DNA of 21,372 nt from Ruminococcaceae bacterium UBA6392 (GTDB taxonomy: Bacteria; Bacillota; Clostridia; Oscillospirales; Acutalibacteraceae). Made by a program: the position numbers and the translations under genes. Below, piece after piece: positions 15,123-21,372 of this stretch (position 1 is its first letter; each line of letters opens with the position of its first letter). Below the pieces are notes generated by a model. It worked only from the letters and a program-made list of their open reading frames with translations. It did not search any database and had not been told where the DNA came from. The DNA is taken from NCBI GenBank assembly GCA_002438685.1, contig DJQG01000060.1, positions 1 to 21,372 of the forward strand, written 5' to 3'.

Positions 15123-15804
15123 AAATGTGAGCCGCGTCTATAAAAGCGGCGACCATGAACTCAAGGCTCTCGATTCGGTGAATATGGAGCTTGAAGAGGG
15201 AAAATTTGTTGTTATCCTCGGCCCCAGCGGCGCGGGAAAGAGTACGCTTTTAAACCTGCTCGGCGGACTTGACAGCCCGACCGACGGAAAGATATATGTA
15301 GAGGGCGAGGATATATCAAAGCTCTCGAACGATGAGCTCGCCGACTACAGAGCGAAGAAGGTCGGCTTCGTGTTTCAGTTCTATAATCTCGTCCCGACCC
15401 TTACCGTTCACGAGAATGTCTCGCTCGTCAAAGAAATAGCCCCGGACTCATTCTCTGCGACAAAGATGCTCGAAGAGGTCGGGCTTGCAGATCATCTTAA
15501 GAAGTTCCCATCCGAGCTTTCCGGCGGCGAGCAGCAGCGCGTGTCTATCGCCCGTGCGCTCGCGAAGAATCCGAAGATACTTCTGTGCGATGAGCCGACC
15601 GGCGCACTCGATTCCGAGACCGGCGTGCGCGTACTCAAATTGCTGCTCAAAATGGCTCGCGATTACGGCAAGACGATAGTTATCGTCACGCATAACCAGA
15701 ATATAGCGAAGATGGCGGATACAGTCATAAGAGTGAAAAACGGCAGGATAGTCTCCTGCGAGGATCAGCCTTCTCCGGCTTCTGCCGATGAGATCGATTG
15801 GTAA
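15103..15804 (+). CDS. ABC transporter ATPase, MacB/LolD-like
   Basis: A 233-residue ATPase of the class that pairs with FtsX-like permeases. Motifs in order: Walker A GPSGAGKST (about 38-46), Q-loop FVFQFYNLVPTLTVHENV, signature LSGGEQQRVSIARAL (about 137-151), Walker B ILLCDEPTGALD, and the switch His in VIVTHNQ. The conserved EVGL and PTGALDSETG strings are typical of the MacB/LolD/FtsE group. I start at ATG 15103, giving MAVVKFENVSRVYKSG, with GAAAGGGAG at 15087-15095 as ribosome site; the in-frame ATG at 15079 lies inside the preceding gene with no good site. The permease follows 12 bases after the stop. It powers the mechanical type VII ABC system rather than solute import. Confidence 0.93.
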   Translation: MAVVKFENVSRVYKSGDHELKALDSVNMELEEGKFVVILGPSGAGKSTLLNLLGGLDSPTDGKIYVEGEDISKLSNDELADYRAKKVGFVFQFYNLVPTLTVHENVSLVKEIAPDSFSATKMLEEVGLADHLKKFPSELSGGEQQRVSIARALAKNPKILLCDEPTGALDSETGVRVLKLLLKMARDYGKTIVIVTHNQNIAKMADTVIRVKNGRIVSCEDQPSPASADEIDW

Positions 15805-15816
15805 AGGAGGCGCAGT

Positions 15817-18096
15817 ATGCTGTTCAAAAAGCTTTTGAGAACGATGCGTCTTTACCGCGCGCAGTTTATCTCGATGATAATCATGATAGTCCTCGGAGTC
15901 GGAATTTTTGTCGGCTTCAATATGGAATGGGTTAGCATCGAGGACAACATGGCTTCGTTCTTTGAAGAATCCAACTATGCGGATTACAGAATAATATCCG
16001 AGTCGGGCTTTTCAAAAGACGAGCTTAAAAAAATAGAGAACATAAGCGGAGTGAAAGCCGCTTCGCGCTATCTCTCCGTCAACGCCGATGTGAAAGAGCA
16101 TGATGGCGACAGTCTCGCGATGACCGTTACGGAGAACGAGAATGTCTCGGGCTTCGTGCTCATGGACGGCGAAAAATATAATTCCGCGAGCGAGGACGGC
16201 ATCTGGCTGTCTGATATCTATGCCTCCAAAAACGATGTGAAGGTCGGCGATAAGCTGACGCTTGTATATAAAAACTTCGAAGTCAGCGGAACGGTCAAAG
16301 GCCTTATAAAAGCGGGTGAATATATGATCTGCGTGCGCGATGAGACGCAGCTCATGCCCGATTATACTACTTATGGCTACGCGTTCATCTCGCCGGCTCT
16401 CTATAAAAAAGCAGTCGGCATGGATTTTTATCCGCAGATAAATGTTATCTCCGATGATTCGAAAAAGCAGTTTGAAAATTCCGTCGATGACGCTCTCGGC
16501 AAGACCACGCTCATTCTTTCAAAAGATGAGAGCACGGCTTATGCCCAGGCGAAGGGCGAGAGCGACGAGGGCAAAACAATGGGATCCGTCCTGCCGCCGC
16601 TGTTTTTACTTATCGCGGTTCTGACTATGGTGACCACCATGCAGCGGCTGACCGCAAAGGAAAAGACGCAGATAGGCACGCTCAAGGCGCTCGGCTTCAA
16701 AGACAGACGCATTCTTGCGCACTATACTTCATATGCCCTTTCGATCGGCATCGTCGGCTCGGTTCTCGGAACGGCACTCGGCTATCTGATTGCCTGGTAT
16801 ATCATGAACCCGAACGGCACGATGGGCACATATCTCGATATGCCGCATTGGCGCCTGCGTATGCCGCTGTTCTGTGTTGTAATTGTCGTCGCGATAATAC
16901 TTATCCTGACGCTTATCGGCTTTTTGTGCGTCAAGAAGATACTCCATGGCACAGCCGCCGATGCCTTGCGCCCGTATGAGCCCAAGAGAATGAAAGCTCT
17001 GCTAATAGAGAGGACGAACGGCTTCCACAAGCTCTCGTTCGGTACGCGCTGGAATCTGCGCGATGTCATGCGCCATAAGTCGCGCACCGCAATGACTCTT
17101 ATCGGCATAATCGGCTGCACGCTGCTCGTTGTCGGCTCGCTCGGAATGCGCGATACTATGTCCGCATTCCTCGATATGTACTATGACGGCGCAATAGCCT
17201 ACTCCTCGCGCATATATGTTGCCGAGGGCACGACGAAAGAGCAGTGTGAAGCCCTCGCCGATAAATATGACGGCGACTGGAGCTCTTCCGTCAGCGTCGA
17301 GCACGATGAAAAGACCCTCTCGCTCGATATATATAATATCGAACACGACAAAGTTAAGTTTCCGGATGAGAACACCGATTATATAAAAATCGGCAGCGAC
17401 GGCGCATATGTCTGCATGAGAATAGCCGATGAGTTCGGACTCAAAGCGGGCGATACTTTCAAAATAAGCCCCTACGGCTCGGACAAAGAATATGAACTCA
17501 AAATCGTCGGACTTATCCGCAGCGTCACCGAGAGCATTGTTATCTCGCCCGAATATGCCGAAAAGCTCGATATACCGTATAATATAGATTCGATTTATAC
17601 GAGCGCCGAAAAATCTGATATCGTCTCCGACAGCCTGATAAAGAGCGTTCAGACGAAGCAGTCGATAGTCGACTCGTTCGATATGTTCACCGAGATACAG
17701 AACATGATGATAGGCGTTCTTGTTGTCGCGGCTCTCGGGCTCGGTATGGTCGTGCTCTATAACCTCGGCGTCATGAGCTACACCGAACGCTACCGCGAGA
17801 TGGCGACTCTTAAAGTCGTCGGCTTCAGGGACAAAAAGATAGGAAAATTGCTTATCGGCCAGAATATGTGGCTGACGCTTATCGGCGTTATTATCGGCAT
17901 CCCGTGCGGACTCGGAACGCTCAGCTACCTTGTCGGCGCGATGGCAGGGGAGTATGAGATGAACACGGTCGTCAGCTGGAAGACATATGTCATCAGTGCG
18001 CTGCTGACCTTCGGAGTCTCGCTGATAGTCAGCCTTATGGTCGCGCGCAAGAACCGCAAGATAGATATGGTCGAGGCTCTCAAGTCCGCCGAATAA
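15817..18096 (+). CDS. FtsX-like ABC permease with two FtsX domains
   Basis: A 759-residue membrane protein with the duplicated FtsX layout. There is TM1 near residues 13-35, a large outside domain to about 240, and a first FtsX block of three helices at roughly 255-385 (MVTTMQRLTAKEKTQIGTLKALGF). A second N-terminal helix is near 425-445, with another outside domain, and a final three-helix block at about 625-755 (YNLGVMSYTERYREMATLKVVGF). Such proteins work with a LolD-like ATPase to move lipids, peptides or drugs, or to signal across the membrane. The substrate is unknown. The ribosome site AAAGGAGG before ATG 15817 is strong. Its stop is directly adjacent to the stop of the convergent small gene, with no terminator between. 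Confidence 0.9.
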   Translation: MLFKKLLRTMRLYRAQFISMIIMIVLGVGIFVGFNMEWVSIEDNMASFFEESNYADYRIISESGFSKDELKKIENISGVKAASRYLSVNADVKEHDGDSLAMTVTENENVSGFVLMDGEKYNSASEDGIWLSDIYASKNDVKVGDKLTLVYKNFEVSGTVKGLIKAGEYMICVRDETQLMPDYTTYGYAFISPALYKKAVGMDFYPQINVISDDSKKQFENSVDDALGKTTLILSKDESTAYAQAKGESDEGKTMGSVLPPLFLLIAVLTMVTTMQRLTAKEKTQIGTLKALGFKDRRILAHYTSYALSIGIVGSVLGTALGYLIAWYIMNPNGTMGTYLDMPHWRLRMPLFCVVIVVAIILILTLIGFLCVKKILHGTAADALRPYEPKRMKALLIERTNGFHKLSFGTRWNLRDVMRHKSRTAMTLIGIIGCTLLVVGSLGMRDTMSAFLDMYYDGAIAYSSRIYVAEGTTKEQCEALADKYDGDWSSSVSVEHDEKTLSLDIYNIEHDKVKFPDENTDYIKIGSDGAYVCMRIADEFGLKAGDTFKISPYGSDKEYELKIVGLIRSVTESIVISPEYAEKLDIPYNIDSIYTSAEKSDIVSDSLIKSVQTKQSIVDSFDMFTEIQNMMIGVLVVAALGLGMVVLYNLGVMSYTERYREMATLKVVGFRDKKIGKLLIGQNMWLTLIGVIIGIPCGLGTLSYLVGAMAGEYEMNTVVSWKTYVISALLTFGVSLIVSLMVARKNRKIDMVEALKSAE

Positions 18097-18306
18097 CTAT
18101 TTGAAATATCGGTCGAGACTCTCGGAGATCATGACTTCGCGGTCATATATTTTGATCAGCTCCGCCGCCGAGTGTAGCTGATGCGCAGAATGAATATAAT
18201 CATTCTGCCCGTGCAGCCGCATCTGAAACTCCGCCGGCAGCGAGAGAAAATATTTTCTCGAACTGCGGCTTTGAGTAATCAATTCATTAAGATTTCTGTA
18301 CTGCAA
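18097..18306 (-). CDS. Small uncharacterised protein, 69 aa
   Basis: The 69-residue protein begins MQYRNLNELITQSRSSRKYF and has a middle LSLPAEFQMRLHGQNDYI followed by SAHQLHSAAELI. The NELI..S..S..YF.SLP pattern resembles short proteins of unknown function that recur in gut Clostridia, from memory only. It is soluble and mostly helical. The start is TTG 18306, with GGGGTG 5 bases before it inside a 19-base inverted repeat (18307-18325). Its stop abuts the ABC permease stop. A link to the metal module is possible by position only. If this frame is not coding, the region is just the 3' tail of the ABC mRNA. Confidence 0.6.
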   Translation of the reverse strand: MQYRNLNELITQSRSSRKYFLSLPAEFQMRLHGQNDYIHSAHQLHSAAELIKIYDREVMISESLDRYFK

Positions 18307-18325
18307 AATATCACCCCGTGATATT
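18307..18325. promoter_or_regulatory. Inverted repeat covering a ribosome site
   Basis: AATATCAC and GTGATATT (8-base perfect arms, 3-base centre) lie directly before the TTG of the - strand small gene and include its GGGGTG ribosome site. In the - strand mRNA this is a hairpin that would hide the site; as DNA it could be an operator between the divergent small gene and the HMA gene. Confidence 0.45.
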
Positions 18326-18387
18326 CTTCGCAGGATAGATATAAAAATTCACGGCATTTAGCCGCGTTTTGAAAGGAAGAACTTGAA

Positions 18388-18648
18388 ATGATCAAAACAA
18401 CGCTGAAAATTGACGGAATGATGTGCGGAATGTGCGAGTCGCATATAAACGACGCTATCCGTGACAGCTTTGATGTCAAAAAAGTTAACTCCTCTCACAC
18501 AAAGGGCGAGACGGTCATAGTCTCGAAAGAGGCGCTTGACGAAGATAAAATAGAGAGCGTTATCGACAAAACGGGCTATGAGCTAAAAAGTATCAGCTCC
18601 GAGGAGCTCGAAGAGAAAAAAGGACTTTTCGGATTCCTGAAAAAGTAA
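18388..18648 (+). CDS. HMA-domain metal-binding protein (CopZ-like)
   Basis: An 86-residue protein with a heavy-metal-associated ferredoxin-like fold. The MxCxxC metal loop reads GMMCGMCESHIN at residues 10-21, with Cys13 and Cys16 as Cu(I)/Zn(II)-type ligands. The rest follows the beta-alpha-beta-beta-alpha-beta pattern (VIVSKEALDEDKIESVIDKTGYEL). A charged tail EELEEKKGLFGFLKK extends past the usual 68-70 residues. It probably acts as a cytoplasmic metallochaperone, yet no P-type ATPase is in the window. The ribosome site AAAGGAAGAA precedes ATG 18388. The AraC gene starts 31 bases after it, so the two are probably co-transcribed. Confidence 0.88.
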   Translation: MIKTTLKIDGMMCGMCESHINDAIRDSFDVKKVNSSHTKGETVIVSKEALDEDKIESVIDKTGYELKSISSEELEEKKGLFGFLKK

Positions 18649-18679
18649 ATATTATAACCGGGAAAGAGGCGGTGGCAGC

Positions 18680-19642
18680 ATGACGGCAACTGAGCTTGAA
18701 AAGAATATATACGGCGACGATGTGAAGATTATTTCGCGCACCGATGACTGCACCGTTTACAGGCTCGAGGACGGAGCCGGCTATATCGACATGACCTGCT
18801 ACTCCGTCTTTCCCGGCATCGACCTTGTCTATGACGATGTGCATATGCATGGCAGTTTCAGGGAAAACGCCAAGCCCGGCAATATCTTCGAGCTGAACCA
18901 TTGCCGCGAGGGACGCTTTGAGTGCGAGTTCGAAAAAGGCTCGTGCTATTTGGGACCCGGCGATCTGACCGTCTGCTGCAAGCCCGACAGCGGCTACGGC
19001 TCGAGCTTCCCGCTCGGATATTACAGAGGGATAACAATAGTCGTCGATGTCGATAAAACGCCCGAATGTCTCTCGTATGTCCTGGGCGATGTGAATGTCG
19101 ATCCGAAGCAGCTGATGAGCCGCTTCTATGCCGGCGGCAGGGGATATATATCCCGCTCCGACCCGGCTATCGACCATATCTTCTCCGAGCTTTACAGCGG
19201 CGTCTCCGAGAATATCCGCAAAGGCTATTTCAAGGTCAAGATACTCGAGCTGTTCCTGTTCCTCAGCGAACTTGACCTTGAAAATGATTCCGGCAAAGAC
19301 GACTTCGTTTCGAGGCCGCAGGTAACTCTCGCTAAAAGCGTCTGCGGCTATCTAACTGAGCATATGGACAGCCATGTGACTCTCGATACCCTCTGCGGGC
19401 TGTTCCACGCCTCCGGCACGAGCATTAAGAACAGCTTCCGCTCGGTTTACGGCGAATCGATATATTCTTATATCCGCACCCTCAAGATGCAGTCCGCAGC
19501 GCATATGCTGAAGACAACGGACAAGAGCGTGCTCGAGGTCGCGGGGGCGTTCGGTTATAACAACGGCTCGAAGTTCGCCAAGGCGTTCCGCGATGTCTGC
19601 GGCGTCTCGCCGAATGAATACCGCCAGTCGGCGGACAGATAA
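18680..19642 (+). CDS. AraC-family transcriptional regulator
   Basis: A 320-residue regulator with an N-terminal sensing domain and C-terminal tandem helix-turn-helix (about 220-318). The DNA-binding part reads HVTLDTLCGLFHASGTSIKN, then GESIYSYIRTLKMQSAAHML and VAGAFGYNNGSKFAKAFRDV, matching AraC/XylS including the second HTH. The N-terminal section (FELNHCREGRFECEFEKGS, YLGPGDLTVCC) has the strand pattern seen in regulators related to PchR/YbtA, which often control metal or siderophore uptake; that comparison is from memory. The GAGGCGGTGG stretch precedes ATG 18680. It follows the HMA gene and precedes the flavodoxin operon. No TTAGC-type operator lies directly before it. Confidence 0.88.
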   Translation: MTATELEKNIYGDDVKIISRTDDCTVYRLEDGAGYIDMTCYSVFPGIDLVYDDVHMHGSFRENAKPGNIFELNHCREGRFECEFEKGSCYLGPGDLTVCCKPDSGYGSSFPLGYYRGITIVVDVDKTPECLSYVLGDVNVDPKQLMSRFYAGGRGYISRSDPAIDHIFSELYSGVSENIRKGYFKVKILELFLFLSELDLENDSGKDDFVSRPQVTLAKSVCGYLTEHMDSHVTLDTLCGLFHASGTSIKNSFRSVYGESIYSYIRTLKMQSAAHMLKTTDKSVLEVAGAFGYNNGSKFAKAFRDVCGVSPNEYRQSADR

Positions 19643-19658
19643 GTGTGCCCGAACGGAG

Positions 19659-19687
19659 TCGAAAAACGGACGCCGTTGTGATATAAT
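19659..19687 (+). promoter_or_regulatory. Promoter of the DUF2325-DUF3793-flavodoxin operon
   Basis: TCGAAA (19659-19664) and TATAAT (19682-19687) are 17 bases apart, and TG at 19679-19680 makes an extended -10. Transcription would start near 19694. A hairpin with a GCAA loop (19702-19715) followed by TACTTTTT lies in the leader and could act as a weak attenuator. Confidence 0.7.
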
Positions 19688-19730
19688 ATAAAAAAGAGTG
19701 ATGCCGCAAGGCATTTACTTTTTAGACTGC

Positions 19731-19748
19731 GGTTAGCAACCGCTAACC
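19731..19748. promoter_or_regulatory. TTAGC-N4-GCTAA operator, site 4
   Basis: GGTTAGC-AACC-GCTAACC, perfect 7-base arms, core 19733-19746. It lies in the transcribed leader just before the AAAGGAG ribosome site of the DUF2325 gene, so repression would be by roadblock or, if read as RNA, by a hairpin. Confidence 0.6.
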
Positions 19749-19763
19749 AAAAGGAGCTGAATT

Positions 19764-20051
19764 ATGAGCGTAGTGATAGTCGGCGGCAACGAGTGTATGG
19801 TCAGACGGTATGAGGATCTTTGCCGTGAATATTCGTGCAAGGCGAAGGTGTTCGCAAAGCCGGACAGGGGAATGCAGAATTTCGGCAATCCCGATCTTCT
19901 CGTGCTGTTTACCGGGACGATGTCCCACAAGATGCTGTCTATAGCCATGGGGCAGGCGAAAAAGAAGAATATCCCCGTGGCGCACAGCGCGACAAGCTCG
20001 GTCTCCGCGCTGAAAAATATACTCGATATCCACGCGAAAGGGGAGAAATAA
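19764..20051 (+). CDS. DUF2325 domain protein
   Basis: A 95-residue protein matching DUF2325: opening SVVIVGGNECMVRRYEDLC, then KAKVFAKPDRGMQNFGNPDLLVLFT, TMSHKMLSIAMGQAKKKNIP and the ending HSATSSVSALKNIL. The fold looks like a small Rossmann-type alpha/beta domain. The biochemical role is unknown; in many Clostridia it sits with DUF3793 and flavodoxin or Feo genes, suggesting a function in iron homeostasis (established as a recurring neighbourhood from memory, not tested here). Start ATG 19764 with AAAGGAGCTGAATT before it. The next gene's ATG is one base after its stop, so translation is likely coupled. A TTAGC-type operator stands just upstream. Confidence 0.85.
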   Translation: MSVVIVGGNECMVRRYEDLCREYSCKAKVFAKPDRGMQNFGNPDLLVLFTGTMSHKMLSIAMGQAKKKNIPVAHSATSSVSALKNILDIHAKGEK

Positions 20052-20052
20052 A

Positions 20053-20610
20053 ATGTCCGAAGATCTTGTGATATCCCAGTGCTCGCCGACCATGGCGGGG
20101 CTCAAAACCGGCAATCTTTTTACCTGTCCGATGGAGGATAAAAAGACGCTCAACGAGAGCATTCGCCGCATGAACATGAAGCTCGTCCCGCGCGGGGTGC
20201 GCCTGCTCCCGGTAAAATATCTCGAAAAGCGCGTGCTGATATATATGTATCGCCCCGACAGGCTCAGAGCCGATTTAAAAGACTCGCAGGCGCTCTCCAT
20301 TCTCTCCGAAAAGGCTTATCCTATAGATAATGCCGACAAATGCGTCGCCGAGCTCGTCAGAAGAGTCAATTCTCAGGAGACTTTCCCGCATGAGATCGGG
20401 CTGTTCCTCGGCTATCCGTCCGAGGATGTCAACGGTTTCATAAAATACGGCGCGGACAAGGCGAAGTGCGTCGGCACATGGAGAGTCTACGGCGACGAGG
20501 AGGCGGCGAAGAAGAAATTCGCGCTCTATAAAAAGTGCACGAGAGTGTATAAGGACGCTTACCGCAGGCATAATTCGTTTGAAAGGCTCGTCGTAAACGG
20601 CGCGCGCTGA
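20053..20610 (+). CDS. DUF3793 family protein
   Basis: A 185-residue soluble protein with the DUF3793 hallmarks: CSPTMAGLKTGNLFTCP at 9-25, RGVRLLPVKYLEKRVLIYMYRP at 47-68, FPHEIGLFLGYPSEDVNGFI and CVGTWRVYGDEEAAKKKF with YKKCTRVY near the end. Four conserved-looking cysteines (9, 24, 98-region and the C-terminal pair) could bind metal, but this is inference. Family function is unknown. It is the middle gene of the DUF2325-DUF3793-flavodoxin operon and starts one base after DUF2325 (TAAAATG). The ribosome site GGGGAGAA overlaps the end of DUF2325. The flavodoxin gene follows 36 bases later. Confidence 0.87.
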   Translation: MSEDLVISQCSPTMAGLKTGNLFTCPMEDKKTLNESIRRMNMKLVPRGVRLLPVKYLEKRVLIYMYRPDRLRADLKDSQALSILSEKAYPIDNADKCVAELVRRVNSQETFPHEIGLFLGYPSEDVNGFIKYGADKAKCVGTWRVYGDEEAAKKKFALYKKCTRVYKDAYRRHNSFERLVVNGAR

Positions 20611-20646
20611 CAATAAATCAAAATTCTGAAAGGCAGGTAAATTATT

Positions 20647-21069
20647 ATGAGCAAAATAGCTGTTGTATATTGGAGCGGAACAGGCAACACGGAGTCCATG
20701 GCGGATGCCGTTGCGCAGGGCGCAAAAGACAAGGGCGCGGAGGTAAAGCTCTTCACCCCCGATTCGTTCAACGCCTCCATGGTCGATGAGTTCGACGCCA
20801 TAGCTTTCGGCTGCCCCGCAATGGGCGCAGAGGTGCTTGAAGAAAGCGAGTTTGAGCCGATGTTCTCCGACTGCGAGAGCAAGCTCGGCGGCAAGAAAAT
20901 CGCCCTCTTCGGCTCTTACGGCTGGGGCGACGGCGAGTGGATGAGAACATGGGAGGACACTTGCCGCGGCGACGGCGCGGAGGTAGTCTCCGAGCCGGTT
21001 ATCTGCAACGAAGCTCCCGACGATTCAGCCCTCGATGAGTGCAAAGCCCTCGGCGCCGCGCTCGTATAA
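20647..21069 (+). CDS. Flavodoxin
   Basis: A 140-residue short-chain flavodoxin. The FMN phosphate loop SGTGNTESMAD is at residues 9-19, the 60s loop is at PAMGAEVLEES with acidic residues following, and the 90s loop is FGSYGWGDGEWM (Tyr and Trp positions that stack on the flavin). It carries low-potential electrons and typically replaces ferredoxin when iron is scarce, which fits its place behind a probable iron-responsive operator and DUF2325/DUF3793. ATG 20647 is preceded by AAAGGCAGGTAAA. The length matches Clostridium-type flavodoxins. A terminator follows 39 bases after the stop. Confidence 0.93.
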   Translation: MSKIAVVYWSGTGNTESMADAVAQGAKDKGAEVKLFTPDSFNASMVDEFDAIAFGCPAMGAEVLEESEFEPMFSDCESKLGGKKIALFGSYGWGDGEWMRTWEDTCRGDGAEVVSEPVICNEAPDDSALDECKALGAALV

Positions 21070-21107
21070 GACATAGCTCTCTTCATAGATTTGCTTCCAT
21101 AGACAAA

Positions 21108-21145
21108 CCGCGTCTGCTCCTAAATGCAGGCGCGGCTTGCTTTTT
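21108..21145 (+). terminator. Terminator of the flavodoxin operon
   Basis: A 10-base stem (21108-21117 with 21126-21135, one U-G) with an 8-base loop is followed by CTTGCTTTTT. It ends the last operon of the window. Confidence 0.75.
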
Positions 21146-21219
21146 GCACACAATTATATTTATACATAAGAATAATACACACATCCGTACCGATAAAAGT
21201 GCGTTTCATACCGAGACTA

Positions 21220-21247
21220 TAGACAAGAAAAATAAATATGCTATTAT
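21220..21247 (+). promoter_or_regulatory. Possible promoter in the right-edge region
   Basis: The last 303 bases (21070-21372) contain no gene I can support. TAGACA (21220-21225) and TATTAT (21242-21247) are 16 bases apart and could start a transcript beyond the window. A 6-base inverted repeat (21269-21274 with 21294-21299) follows. Confidence 0.3.
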
Positions 21248-21302
21248 ATACTTGAAAGAATTTCCAACGGCGGCATAAAAAGCACAAAATTACGCCGCCA
21301 TA

Positions 21303-21342
21303 GGCTCCCCTGTAGGGGAGCTGTCGCGAAGCGACTGAGGGG
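21303..21342 (+). repeat. Palindromic intergenic repeat, gut-Clostridia type
   Basis: Two adjacent hairpins: 21304-21310 with 21315-21321 (loop TGTA), and GTCGC-GAA-GCGAC at 21323-21335, then TGAGGGG. The layout GGCTCCCC...GGGGAGCTGTC..GAC TGAGGGG resembles a short repeat I have seen many times per genome in gut Clostridia. Only one copy is in this window, so repetition itself is not shown here. Confidence 0.55.
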
Positions 21343-21372
21343 TTAGCGCACTTCGCTCAATTTTTACACTGT

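Noticed and set aside
18593..19177. 194-codon frame on the - strand
   Set aside because: Antisense to the AraC regulator and to the end of the HMA gene; no supporting signals.
21039..21278. 79-codon + strand frame in the right-edge region
   Set aside because: Overlaps the flavodoxin end and runs through the terminator hairpin; composition is not protein-like and there is no ribosome site.
1..21372. CRISPR array, transposase, tRNA or rRNA
   Set aside because: I saw no regular direct-repeat array, no IS-type gene with terminal repeats, and no tRNA or rRNA signatures on either strand by reading; a covariance search would be the decisive check.

Overview
This window looks like a chromosome segment of an anaerobic, Gram-positive, gut-type Clostridia bacterium, most likely Oscillospirales or a close relative. 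This is inferred from gene content (DUF2325/DUF3793/flavodoxin, a BY-kinase capsule operon, stand-alone BioY, a GPH sugar symporter, N-acetylhexosamine kinase), strong GGAGG-type ribosome sites, several TTG/GTG starts, and a palindromic repeat at the right edge of a kind common in such genomes. No rRNA, tRNA, CRISPR array, transposase or phage gene is visible.

Layout. (1) 1-3778: end of an exopolysaccharide/capsule operon (partial Wzy/O-antigen-ligase-like protein, UDP-glucose 6-dehydrogenase, fused Wzz/BY-kinase with an 11-tyrosine Gly-Tyr tail), closed by a terminator shared with the convergent gene. (2) 3777-6121 (-): a GH89 alpha-N-acetylglucosaminidase without a signal peptide, translationally coupled by ATGA overlap to a 56-residue SHOCT-like protein. 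(3) 6203-6775 (+): bioY, divergent from GH89 with overlapping promoters. (4) 6765-10175 (-): a tight operon ackA, CBM9-like protein, NahK-type sugar-1-kinase, unknown 111-residue protein. (5) 10233-12047 (+): tmcAL (acetate-dependent tRNA modification), divergent from ackA, then an RNHCP zinc-ribbon gene behind a leader that looks like a translational switch. (6) 12073-12263: nested inverted repeats that can fold as a three-way-junction RNA. (7) 12262-13914 (-): GPH-family sugar symporter with a clear promoter and operator-like inverted repeat.

(8) 14046-21145: what looks like a metal (iron) regulon. It holds a DtxR/IdeR-type regulator (-) with Met/Cys/Glu/His ligands, a divergent operon with a DtxR-like paralogue whose metal site is degenerate plus an ABC ATPase and a FtsX/MacB-type permease, a small unknown protein (-), an HMA metal-binding protein with an AraC regulator, and a DUF2325-DUF3793-flavodoxin operon. 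Four copies of TTAGC-N4-GCTAA lie before the DtxR gene, the ABC operon and the flavodoxin operon, which suggests one shared regulator. The last 300 bases hold a terminator, a possible promoter and a palindromic repeat.

How the genes may work together: parts 2-5 and 7 read as sugar import, intracellular hydrolysis of GlcNAc-containing glycosides, 1-phosphorylation of the released HexNAc, and acetate metabolism. Part 8 reads as an iron-limitation response (flavodoxin replacing ferredoxin) tied to an uncharacterised exporter. Family assignments are mostly secure; regulatory links are inferred from sequence only.
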